49,880 nt of DNA from the NCBI GenBank assembly GCA_028708425.1, contig JAQVYY010000023.1, forward strand, positions 1 to 49,880. The letters are read 5' to 3'. This document shows positions 8,470-16,300 of this stretch, one piece after another. Each line of letters starts with the position of its first letter. The stretch's first letter is position 1. The translations under genes were made by a program, and so were the position numbers. The notes under the pieces are model-generated. The model made no database searches, was not told the origin of the DNA, and was given only the letters and a program-made list of their open reading frames with translations. This DNA comes from Bacteroidales bacterium (GTDB taxonomy: Bacteria > Bacteroidota > Bacteroidia > Bacteroidales > Tenuifilaceae).

Positions 8470-9569
8470 TGAAGAATGATAATCGGGTAGTTTTAACCCT
8501 CGATGCAGGTGGCACTAACCTCGTGTTTTCGGCCATAAAAAGAGGAAAAGAAATTGTTGCACCCATTACCCTACCAGCGCACGGCGACAATTTAGAATTA
8601 TGCCTAGCTAATATAGTAAAGGGCTTTGCTGAGGTATTAAAAGAAATATCAGAAAAACCTGTGGCCATAAGTTTTGCTTTTCCTGGTCCGGCCGATTACC
8701 CAAACGGCATAATTGGCGATTTAGGGAATCTCCCTGCTTTTAAAGGAGGAGTGGCACTAGGTCCAATGCTAGAGGATATTTATAAAATCCCCGTTTTTAT
8801 TAATAACGATGGCGATTTATTTGCCTATGGCGAAGCCATTGCCGGCATGCTCCCCGAAATAAATAGGCGGTTAGCCAGTAGTGGCATTACAAAAAAATAC
8901 AAAAACTTACTGGGCGTTACCTTGGGTACCGGCTTTGGTGGAGGTATTGTTCACAACGGGCAGCTATACCTTGGCGATAACTCGTCGGGTGCCGAAATAT
9001 GGGTTACGCGTAATGCGCTGGAGCCAAGCATTTTTGCTGAAGAGAGCATAAGCATACGGGCAGTTCAGCGAGTTTACTCGCAGCATACGGGCAACGAGAG
9101 CGATAGGAATCTCAGCCCAAAAGATATTTTTGATATTGCCAATGGACAAAAGCAGGGCAATGCGCTAGCCGCCAAAGCCAGCTTTGAACAGCTGGGCAAA
9201 GTTTTGGGCGATGTGTTGGCCAACGCCGTTACGTTGCTCGATTGCAATGTGGTAATTGGCGGAGGGCTTTCCAATGCATATCCACTTTTTGCCCCTGCAA
9301 TGATGGAGCAGCTTAACGGGAAAATATCAACCTATAATGGACAAAACATTAACAGGCTTGGGGTAAAGGCATTCGACCTTGAAAATTCCGAGGATAGCAA
9401 ACTGTTTTTTCAGAACGAGCAAAAAACCATTACCATTCCCCAAACCAATAAGCAGGTAAAATACAACTACAACAAGCAAATTGGCATTGGGCGTACACAC
9501 CTTGGCACCAGCAAAGCCGTTGCCATTGGCGCATACGCCTATGCACTAAATGCAATTGATAACAATTAG
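8469..9569 (+). CDS. ROK-family sugar kinase, no zinc motif
   Basis: A 366-residue ROK-family protein without a DNA-binding domain, so more likely a kinase than a repressor. Nucleotide-binding motifs are LDAGGTNLVFS near residue 11 and GVTLGTGFGGGIV near residue 155, with the catalytic-type NNDGDLFAYGE near residue 115. Kinases of this family phosphorylate glucose, mannose, fructose or N-acetylhexosamines. The usual CxCGxxGCxE zinc motif after the GAE segment is absent: SSGAEIWVTRNALEPSIF stands there, and there is an insertion near 310-345. Fourth gene in the operon, start overlapping the transporter stop. It probably phosphorylates the imported mannose or GlcNAc (inference). Confidence 0.85.
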   Translation: MKNDNRVVLTLDAGGTNLVFSAIKRGKEIVAPITLPAHGDNLELCLANIVKGFAEVLKEISEKPVAISFAFPGPADYPNGIIGDLGNLPAFKGGVALGPMLEDIYKIPVFINNDGDLFAYGEAIAGMLPEINRRLASSGITKKYKNLLGVTLGTGFGGGIVHNGQLYLGDNSSGAEIWVTRNALEPSIFAEESISIRAVQRVYSQHTGNESDRNLSPKDIFDIANGQKQGNALAAKASFEQLGKVLGDVLANAVTLLDCNVVIGGGLSNAYPLFAPAMMEQLNGKISTYNGQNINRLGVKAFDLENSEDSKLFFQNEQKTITIPQTNKQVKYNYNKQIGIGRTHLGTSKAVAIGAYAYALNAIDNN

Positions 9570-9574
9570 GTAGT

Positions 9575-12115
9575 ATGCGATTAATCTCCGTCTTAGTATT
9601 TTTCAGCCTTATAATCTCATGCAAACCCGAAAAATCGAGTTTAGTTGAGCAGTACGATTTGTCGAGCAACTGGATTTTTAGGGATAAAAGTGAGGCTGAA
9701 TGGTATCCGGCAAATATTCCAGGAACTATTCACACCGACCTACAGGATAATCGCATAATACCCGACCCATTTTATGGATGTAATGAGCAGAACCTTCAAT
9801 GGATTGGTGAGCGTAGCTGGATTTATAAAACGCAGTTTTATGTCGATTCGGCAACACTTTCGAAAAAGAATATACGCCTTGTTTTCGAGGGATTAGATAC
9901 CTATGCCGATGTGCTACTGAATGGCGAGAAGATTTTGCAAGCCAACAATATGCACCGCAGATGGGAGGTAAGCTGCACCAGTAAATTGGTGTTTGGCAAC
10001 AATACGCTTGAGGTTGAGCTTGCCTCTGCAATTGAGCAAATTAAGCGAGATTCTGCCGCATTGGGCTATCCCCTACCCGGCGGACAATGGGCATTTGTCC
10101 GTAAGGCAGCCTACCATTTTGGGTGGGATTGGGGGCCACGATTCGTAACTGCCGGAATTTATAAACCCGTGTACCTTGAGGCGTGGGATTCTCATCGTCC
10201 CACAGATTTTTATATCAACACAAAAGCAATTGCGAACAGTTCGGCAAGCCTTGAGCTAAATGCTCAAGTTGAATCGAGCGTAACAGAAAAGGCCATTATC
10301 AAAATTACCGACAGTAACACAGGCAAACAGCTACATAAAGAGCAGGTTAGCCTATTGAGTGGTATCAATAATATCAGCACAAAGTTTTCAATTAAAAACC
10401 CTAAGCTGTGGTGGACCAATGGTTTAGGCGAGCCCCATATTTACGACCTGCAGGTTGAACTAATTACCGAGAGCGGGAATAGCTACACACAAACTATTCC
10501 GCTAGGAATAAGAACCATACGCACCATTTTAAAGGACGACGAGCACGGCAAAGCCCTTTATATTGAATTAAATGGTACGCCAATTTATATGAAGGGCGGA
10601 AACTATATTCCCCAGCACTCATTTGTAACCGAAGTTACCAAAACCGATTACCAAAGGGTAGTACAAACCGCTAAGGAATCGAATATGAATATGCTAAGGG
10701 TTTGGGGAGGTGGCGTTTACGAGAACGATATTTTTTATGAGCTATGCAATCGCAGCGGAATTTTGGTTTGGCAAGATTTTATGTTTGCCTGCTCAATGTA
10801 CCCAACCGATAGTATGTTTGCCGAGAATGTGAAACAGGAGGCAATTTATCAGGTGAAGAGGCTTAGGAAACACTCAAACATTGCCCTTTGGTGCGGTAAT
10901 AACGAGGTTGATGAAGCTTGGCACAACTGGGGTTGGCAAAAGAGCCATAAACTATCAAAGGCCGACTCAACCACTATTTGGGATGGTTACAAAAATATTT
11001 TTCATAATATTCTACAAGAGGTCGTTAAAGAGTTCGACCCCCAACGATTTTACCTTTCCACATCGCCACTTTACGGGTGGGGGCGTGAAAAAAGCATGAC
11101 TCACGGCAGTGCACACTACTGGGGCGTTTGGTGGGGCATTCAACCCATTGAAATGTATCTACACAAAGTGCCACGTTTTATGGGCGAATTTGGCTTGCAG
11201 GCAATGCCAACCCTGGTCACTATTCGTCAGTTTCGGGACGAAAACGATGAGTATCTATTTTCGCCATCGCTAAAATGCCACCAGAAACATCCAACGGGCT
11301 ACGAAACAATTGATGCTTACCTTGAAAAAGAGGGACTATATGCCGAAACGGTTGAGGAGTTTATTTACCTAAGTCAGCTTGTTCAGGCTAAAGGCATTGG
11401 GCTTGCCATTGAGGCGCAGCGAAGGGCAAAGCCCTATTGCATGGGCTCGCTATACTGGCAGCTAAACGATTGCTGGCCAGTTACCAGCTGGAGCAGCACC
11501 GACTATTTTGGCAACTGGAAAACCCTTCAATACAGGGTTAGAGAGCTGTACGATGATATTTTGGTTTCGGTAATTGAGTATAAAGAAGTTTTTGAAGTTT
11601 TTGTAGTTTCCGATAGGCTGACCGATACAAAGGGGAATATTACCATAAATACCATTGATTCCTTGGGAAAACGGGAAAACATCTTTAGTAAATCAATGCA
11701 TATAGAGGCAAATAGCTCGCTTCAGATTATTTCGGAGAGTGCTGATGGATTTTTTAAGAATATTGATAAGAGCAGCACGCTAATTGAAGCCATTTATACC
11801 GATGCCAAGGGTAAAGAGTATGCCAACCGCAAATTTTTAGTCCCTTTAGGTAAAATAAAGTTACCTAAAACCAGTATAAAACACAGTGTTAAACTAGTAG
11901 ATGGAGGCTACAACATAACTCTAACTTCCGATACCTTGGCAGCCTACGTTCAGCTGTACCTAACCAATAGCAATGCAAACTTCAGCAATAATTTTATACA
12001 TATTTACCCTAATAAGGAGGTTGTGATTTTTTGCAAAACCGATATAACAATAAATCAGTTAGAAGAGCAGTTAAGGGTTGTTTGTTTGAATAATGGGAGT
12101 ATCAATAATGATTGA
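9575..12115 (+). CDS. Beta-mannosidase, GH2 lipoprotein
   Basis: An 846-residue GH2 enzyme with a lipoprotein signal (SLIISC, Cys16). Order: sugar-binding jelly roll (about 20-200, with YPLPGGQWAFVRKAAYHFGWDW typical of beta-mannosidases, shown only in part by PGGQWAFVRKA), immunoglobulin-like domain, then TIM barrel. The barrel carries the acid/base Glu in WCGNNEVDEAW (E444) and the nucleophile Glu in MGEFGLQAMP (E538), plus the YWQLNDCWPVTSWSS loop. It would remove the beta-linked mannose of the Man-GlcNAc core or of mannans. Last gene of the operon, 5 bases after the ROK kinase. Its stop codon lies in one of two direct repeats bounding a MITE-like insertion. Confidence 0.93.
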   Translation: MRLISVLVFFSLIISCKPEKSSLVEQYDLSSNWIFRDKSEAEWYPANIPGTIHTDLQDNRIIPDPFYGCNEQNLQWIGERSWIYKTQFYVDSATLSKKNIRLVFEGLDTYADVLLNGEKILQANNMHRRWEVSCTSKLVFGNNTLEVELASAIEQIKRDSAALGYPLPGGQWAFVRKAAYHFGWDWGPRFVTAGIYKPVYLEAWDSHRPTDFYINTKAIANSSASLELNAQVESSVTEKAIIKITDSNTGKQLHKEQVSLLSGINNISTKFSIKNPKLWWTNGLGEPHIYDLQVELITESGNSYTQTIPLGIRTIRTILKDDEHGKALYIELNGTPIYMKGGNYIPQHSFVTEVTKTDYQRVVQTAKESNMNMLRVWGGGVYENDIFYELCNRSGILVWQDFMFACSMYPTDSMFAENVKQEAIYQVKRLRKHSNIALWCGNNEVDEAWHNWGWQKSHKLSKADSTTIWDGYKNIFHNILQEVVKEFDPQRFYLSTSPLYGWGREKSMTHGSAHYWGVWWGIQPIEMYLHKVPRFMGEFGLQAMPTLVTIRQFRDENDEYLFSPSLKCHQKHPTGYETIDAYLEKEGLYAETVEEFIYLSQLVQAKGIGLAIEAQRRAKPYCMGSLYWQLNDCWPVTSWSSTDYFGNWKTLQYRVRELYDDILVSVIEYKEVFEVFVVSDRLTDTKGNITINTIDSLGKRENIFSKSMHIEANSSLQIISESADGFFKNIDKSSTLIEAIYTDAKGKEYANRKFLVPLGKIKLPKTSIKHSVKLVDGGYNITLTSDTLAAYVQLYLTNSNANFSNNFIHIYPNKEVVIFCKTDITINQLEEQLRVVCLNNGSINND

Positions 12116-12382
12116 TTTTAAATCATTGGTGTCCGGTTAATATTTATAGATTCCTCCATACGGTCGGAATGACAAGGTGTTGAGTTGTGTTTAGGAGGGG
12201 AGGGCTTGGTTAGCGGCCTCGCCGCTAACCAAGCCCTCCCCTAAAAACTAAACATTTGTCATTGACAAAGGCAGGTCTATTTTCAACGGTTTTGTCGAAC
12301 ATACGTTTCAGAGCGAAACGCAGTGAAGAGAAGAATCTATAATGTTTAATTTTGTTTTTACTGGACAATAGTGATTTTAAAT
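12113..12382. mobile_element. MITE-like palindromic insertion with 11-bp direct repeats
   Basis: The 11-bp direct repeat TGATTTTAAAT occurs at 12113-12123 and 12372-12382. Inside, the ends form imperfect inverted repeats (ATTGGTGTCCGGT against CTATTGTCCAGT read on the other strand). A second inverted pair follows (TATAGATTC at 12145-12153 and its complement at 12333-12341), and the centre is a long perfect hairpin. There is no reading frame. It looks like a non-autonomous transposable element that inserted at the beta-mannosidase stop codon. The left repeat contains that TGA. Confidence 0.6.
12196..12242. repeat. Perfect 22-bp hairpin with 3-nt loop
   Basis: AGGGGAGGGCTTGGTTAGCG begins a 22-base arm at 12196-12217. 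The loop is CTC (12218-12220) and the exact complement lies at 12221-12242, followed by AAAAA. It could terminate transcription leaving the mannosidase operon, but its perfection and position in the centre of the insertion suggest a REP-like palindrome. Confidence 0.85.
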
Positions 12383-12437
12383 AGAACCTACAACATCAAA
12401 TTTATATACTTTTCATTGCAATATCTTAATCTGTAAA

Positions 12438-13283
12438 ATGGAAATAATAGGCACACAAATTGAGAAACATTACCATCAGCCCAACCTGTACAACGACATT
12501 ATAAATCGGCTAAAAGAGTTGGATGTTGACCTAAATACTGTAACCAGAAAAGATATTGCCGCCGTTGATGAGTTTCACGTGCGGGGAGTTGAGGTATCGA
12601 GAGAGCTGGCAAAAATTGCCAATATCAATAATGCTAGGTTGCTGGATATTGGCTGCGGTATTGGTGGTCCCTGTAGAATGCTTGCAGATGAATTTAATTG
12701 CGATACTGTTGGAATAGACATATCTAAAGAGTACGTTGCCACGGCTAGCAAGCTATCAGAACTTGTGGGGTTAAGCCATCGCACCAAGTTTATTAATGGG
12801 GATGCGCTAAATCTCCCCTTCCAAAACAATGAGTTCGATGTTGTTTGGACACAGCATGTGCAGGTAAACATTAACGATAAGCTAAAATTCTATAGCGAAA
12901 TAGACAGGGTTTTAAGTAGAAATGGCGCCTTTATCTACTATGAAGTGTTTAAGAACGGTAACGAAGAGGTAAACTATCCACTGCCTTGGGCCGACGAATC
13001 AAAAATCAGTTTCCTAGAGCATTCTTCGAAAATAGATTCTATTTTACAACAGGTAGGTTGGGTAAAAAAACAGTCAACCAACCAAACCGAAAACGGTATT
13101 AAGGTTCTTGAAAAGATGCACAATAGATTATCAAAACGGGGCGTTCCTAGGTTAGGGCTAAATGTTTTAATGGGCGCATCAACAAAAGATAAAATAGCCA
13201 ACCTACTGAATGGACTTAAGGAGGGTAAAATTTATCTCGAAAGTGGTATTTATAATAAAAAAGTTGTTTGCAAAGACATATAA
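12438..13283 (+). CDS. SAM-dependent methyltransferase (class I)
   Basis: A 281-residue cytoplasmic methyltransferase. Motif I is LLDIGCGIGGPCRML (D70 onward) and the acidic end of strand 2 is TVGIDIS near residue 95. NGDALNLPFQNNEFDVVWTQHV covers motifs II and III, and the family's post-III region is DRVLSRNGAFIYYEVF. It resembles the Methyltransf_11 group that includes sarcosine/dimethylglycine methyltransferases, but the substrate cannot be assigned. It stands alone, just after the MITE-like insertion and on the same strand as the next genes. Confidence 0.85.
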   Translation: MEIIGTQIEKHYHQPNLYNDIINRLKELDVDLNTVTRKDIAAVDEFHVRGVEVSRELAKIANINNARLLDIGCGIGGPCRMLADEFNCDTVGIDISKEYVATASKLSELVGLSHRTKFINGDALNLPFQNNEFDVVWTQHVQVNINDKLKFYSEIDRVLSRNGAFIYYEVFKNGNEEVNYPLPWADESKISFLEHSSKIDSILQQVGWVKKQSTNQTENGIKVLEKMHNRLSKRGVPRLGLNVLMGASTKDKIANLLNGLKEGKIYLESGIYNKKVVCKDI

Positions 13284-13344
13284 GAGTTTTTATACATAAC
13301 AACGCTCAGCATTAAATAACATATTCAATAAACAAAACAGCACA

Positions 13345-13428
13345 ATGATTTATGCTAATATAAACAGGTTATCACAGTTAGTAGATAATCTGTGGCTTCA
13401 ATTAACTAACATTCAGCAAATTGCTTAA
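13345..13428 (+). CDS. Possible 27-residue small ORF before the histidine kinase
   Basis: A short ATG frame (MIYANINRLSQLVDNLWLQL, then TNIQQIA) ends 24 bases before the kinase start. It would form an amphipathic helix. Nothing beyond an open frame in A/T-rich DNA supports it, so it may be chance. Confidence 0.15.
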   Translation: MIYANINRLSQLVDNLWLQLTNIQQIA

Positions 13429-13452
13429 ATTACACCATTTAAATACCAGGTT

Positions 13453-14673
13453 ATGAATAAGTTTTCAACTGTTACAATACGAGAAACAAAAAAATCAAAA
13501 AGAGTAAGAATCAGCTCCGATTCAAAACCAAAGATTCTTGACCCAATTATTGGGAAATGGCAAACTTTACTAAATACACTTGCCAAAGCTATTGGTGTAC
13601 CATCAGGGTTAATTATGCGCTTAAATGAAGAAACGATTGAAGTGTTCTTAAAGAGCAATACCGAAAGTAATCCTTATAAAGTTAGTGAGAAAACGAAACT
13701 TATTTATGGCCTTTACTGCGAAACTGTTATTGGAACACAAAACACATTGATTGTGCCTGACGCAACTAAAAGTAAGGTTTGGAACATAGACAATCCTGAT
13801 ATTGATCTAAATATGATCTCATACATGGGAGTTCCACTTAATTGGCCTGATGGCGAGTGCTTTGGAACTATCTGTGTTTTAGATAATAAAGAGAATCATT
13901 ATAGCAAGGAATTTGAAGAATTACTAATTCAAATTAAGCAGCATATTGAGGTTGATTTACAACTTTTACAAACCAACCAAGAGCTTGAAAAACTGAATGA
14001 TACTAAAACGAAGTTCCTGTCTTTAATTTCGCACGATGTACGGGGAAACATTGGCAGTGCCAACCAATTATTAAAATTAATTATTGAAAATATAGACAGC
14101 TATAGTAAATCAGACCTTAAAGATACGCTCAACTCGCTCAGCCAAAGCCTATCCGAATCGCATTTTACACTAGAAAATATGCTGAGCTGGTCAAAGGCAG
14201 AGATACTACAAATAGAACCTGAAATATTACCCGTAGATTTGGTTGAAGTAATAGATGAATTACTACAATTTTTCAACCAAACCATAGAAATAAAAAAACT
14301 TCGGGTAAAAAAAGATTATTACTCAAACAAAGTCATTGTATCAGCAGATAGGAAAATGTTTAAGGTGGGTTTGAATAATATCCTGTCAAACGCAATAAAG
14401 TATTCACAAGTTGGAGGTTTAATTACCATTCGGCTAATAAAGAAAAAGCATAAAACTGTTGTCGAAATAATAGACAATGGAATTGGGATGGATAAAAATA
14501 CTGCGAATAAATTATTTAATTACAATAAATCGCATAGCAAATCAGGAACACACGGGGAAAGCAGCTCTGGAATTGGGCTGATGTTAACAAAAGAGTTTCT
14601 AGACAAGAATAATGCCGTAGTTACTGTAGATAGTAAAATTGGGGAGGGGACAAAATTTAGGATTACCATATAA
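13453..14673 (+). CDS. GAF-domain sensor histidine kinase
   Basis: A 406-residue soluble histidine kinase with no membrane segment. An N-terminal GAF domain (about 30-170; ETVIGTQNTLIVPDATKS, YMGVPLNWPDGECFGTIC) is followed by a short coiled coil and the dimerisation/phosphoacceptor helix SLISHDVRGNIGSANQL (H194). The HATPase domain has an N box (NNILSNAIKYS), G1 (DNGIGMD) and G2 (SSGIGLML). No response-regulator gene lies beside it, so it is an orphan kinase here. GAF architecture suggests a cytoplasmic small molecule, light or redox signal, but no cofactor residue is recognised. A copy of the 150-bp repeat starts 120 bases downstream. Confidence 0.9.
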   Translation: MNKFSTVTIRETKKSKRVRISSDSKPKILDPIIGKWQTLLNTLAKAIGVPSGLIMRLNEETIEVFLKSNTESNPYKVSEKTKLIYGLYCETVIGTQNTLIVPDATKSKVWNIDNPDIDLNMISYMGVPLNWPDGECFGTICVLDNKENHYSKEFEELLIQIKQHIEVDLQLLQTNQELEKLNDTKTKFLSLISHDVRGNIGSANQLLKLIIENIDSYSKSDLKDTLNSLSQSLSESHFTLENMLSWSKAEILQIEPEILPVDLVEVIDELLQFFNQTIEIKKLRVKKDYYSNKVIVSADRKMFKVGLNNILSNAIKYSQVGGLITIRLIKKKHKTVVEIIDNGIGMDKNTANKLFNYNKSHSKSGTHGESSSGIGLMLTKEFLDKNNAVVTVDSKIGEGTKFRITI

Positions 14674-14792
14674 ACAGCTATAAAAGGTGTTAAACAAAAG
14701 TTAATATAAATATTCCGATGGCATTACATTAATCTCATATAATGGGGGTTCTTTACTATTTATACAGTTTACAACCCCTATTTCAACTCATA

Positions 14793-14939
14793 TTAAACAT
14801 AATTCATCAACTTTGTTAAAGGTGGATGCAAATGCGGGTTACCCCCAACATAGAGGAGCCCAATTTTTAGAGGTAAAATTGGTTGTGAGACTTAGTTGCT
14901 GTCGGAGGCAGCAATTATTCGAATGAATAATTGGGTTAA
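14793..14939 (+). repeat. 150-bp structured repeat, copy A (forward on +)
   Basis: It begins TTAAACATAATTCATCAA and ends AATTGGGTTAA, 147 bp. Hairpin 1's inner stem pairs ATTCATC with GGTGGAT through two G-U pairs. Hairpin 2 is CCAATTTT against AAAATTGG, hairpin 3 GCTGTC-GGA-GGCAGC, and hairpin 4 CAATTATTC-GAAT-GAATAATTG. It ends 35 bases before the DUF486 start on the same strand. Confidence 0.85.
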
Positions 14940-14974
14940 TCAGTTTAAAGTAGAATTAAACTATTGATACACAA

Positions 14975-15343
14975 ATGAAAGCAGCTTTAACCATTGTACT
15001 TTTAGTACTAAGCAATTCGTTTATGGTAATCGCTTGGTACGGGCATCTAAAATTTGCTGAATGGAATTGGTTTAGCAAGTTGGGATTGGTTTCTATAGTG
15101 CTAATTAGTTGGGGAATTGCATTTTTCGAGTATATGTTTCAAGTTCCTGCAAACAGAATAGGCTTTAGTGGGAATGGCGGCCCCTTTTCATTAATACAAC
15201 TAAAAGTAATTCAGGAAGTTATCACTTTGATTGTATTCGCTATCTTCACCCTATTAGTATTTAAAACCGAAACGTTTAGAGTGAACCATATTATTTCATT
15301 CCTGTTTTTGGTTTTGGCGGTTTACTTTATGTTCAAAAAGTAA
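14975..15343 (+). CDS. DUF486 family small membrane protein (DMT-like)
   Basis: A 122-residue inner-membrane protein with four hydrophobic helices. The segments TIVLLVLSNSFMVIAWYGHL, LGLVSIVLISWGIAFFEYMF, LIQLKVIQEVITLIVFAIF and IISFLFLVLAVYFMF and the conserved FEYMFQVPANRIG and GPFSLIQLKVIQE stretches identify the DUF486 family, which is related to small drug/metabolite transporters. Its function is unknown. Copy A of the structured repeat lies directly upstream as a potential leader, so expression may depend on it. Confidence 0.85.
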   Translation: MKAALTIVLLVLSNSFMVIAWYGHLKFAEWNWFSKLGLVSIVLISWGIAFFEYMFQVPANRIGFSGNGGPFSLIQLKVIQEVITLIVFAIFTLLVFKTETFRVNHIISFLFLVLAVYFMFKK

Positions 15344-15484
15344 GTGATTGCAGCATATGCAATGTAACAAATTCAAGTGCAACAAAAAGAACAGCTAAAA
15401 AGCTAACACCCAAACAAAATAAATTGTAAATTACAAGGAATTAACGCCTTAAAATAAAATCACAAAAATTAAAATTATACAATA

Positions 15485-16261
15485 ATGAAACACATAGATG
15501 ACCTAAAATTGGCAGTCCTAATTGATGCCGACAATATTCCCTACTCAAACATAAAAGGGATGTTAGACGAAATTGCCAAGCTGGGCATACCTACCATAAA
15601 AAGGATATACGGCGACTGGACAAAGCCAACCGTTTCGGGATGGAAACCCGCATTGCTAGAGCACGCCATAACACCAATACAGCAGTACAGCTACACAACG
15701 GGGAAAAACGCCACCGACTCGGCAATGATTATCGATGCCATGGATATTTTACACAGCGAAAAAGTAGATGGTTTCTGCCTTGTATCAAGCGATAGCGATT
15801 TTACCCGATTGGCAACAAGGCTAAGGGAGTCGGGCATGCTGGTTGTTGGTATAGGCGAAAAAAAGACCCCAAGACCGTTCATCGCATCGTGCGATAAATT
15901 TATTTATATTGAAATTATTGCACTAACAAAATCGAAGTCATCAGTAGCTGCTACGCCTGGTAAAGACACTACAAAAAACATCAAAAGCACCCCAGCAACC
16001 CACGAAGTTGACAAAATTGACGACAAGCTGGTTAAATTATTAAGAACCACTATTGATGACCTAGGCGACGATGATGGATGGGCATTCCTTGCAGAGGTAG
16101 GAAATTTGATAATGAAAAAGAGGCCCGATTTCGACTCGCGAAATTATGGTTTTACCAAGTTAACCCCGCTCGTTAAATCATTGAAAAAATATATTGAAAT
16201 TGACGAAAGGGAGGTTGAAAACACACGCATTAAGCATATCTATATTAGGAATAGGGAGTAA
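15485..16261 (+). CDS. NYN-domain (LabA/DUF88-like) protein with OST-HTH/LOTUS domain
   Basis: A 258-residue cytoplasmic protein. The N-terminal NYN (PIN-like) nuclease domain has the acidic residues of the family: LAVLIDADNIPYS (D14, D16), TDSAMIIDAMDIL (near 80) and LVSSDSDFTRLATRLRE (near 100). These would bind Mg2+ for RNA cleavage. After a Ser/Thr/Lys-rich linker (about 150-175), the C-terminal LOTUS/OST-HTH domain (LLRTTIDDLGDDDGWAFLAE to about 245) is a predicted RNA-binding winged helix. It would act on RNA. Its target is unknown. It ends 39 bases before the GH92 gene on the same strand, so cotranscription is possible, but no functional link is evident. Confidence 0.88.
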   Translation: MKHIDDLKLAVLIDADNIPYSNIKGMLDEIAKLGIPTIKRIYGDWTKPTVSGWKPALLEHAITPIQQYSYTTGKNATDSAMIIDAMDILHSEKVDGFCLVSSDSDFTRLATRLRESGMLVVGIGEKKTPRPFIASCDKFIYIEIIALTKSKSSVAATPGKDTTKNIKSTPATHEVDKIDDKLVKLLRTTIDDLGDDDGWAFLAEVGNLIMKKRPDFDSRNYGFTKLTPLVKSLKKYIEIDEREVENTRIKHIYIRNRE

Positions 16262-16300
16262 CTGTTGTCTACGATATTTACCCAATCAAACTGCGTAAAC

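Noticed and set aside
14741-14780. GGGGTT...AACCCC stem after the histidine kinase as a terminator
   Set aside because: Only six pairs with a long loop and no T tract on the plus strand.
16265-16300. TTG start giving a longer GH92 protein
   Set aside because: The lipoprotein signal begins at ATG 16301; the extra residues would disrupt it.
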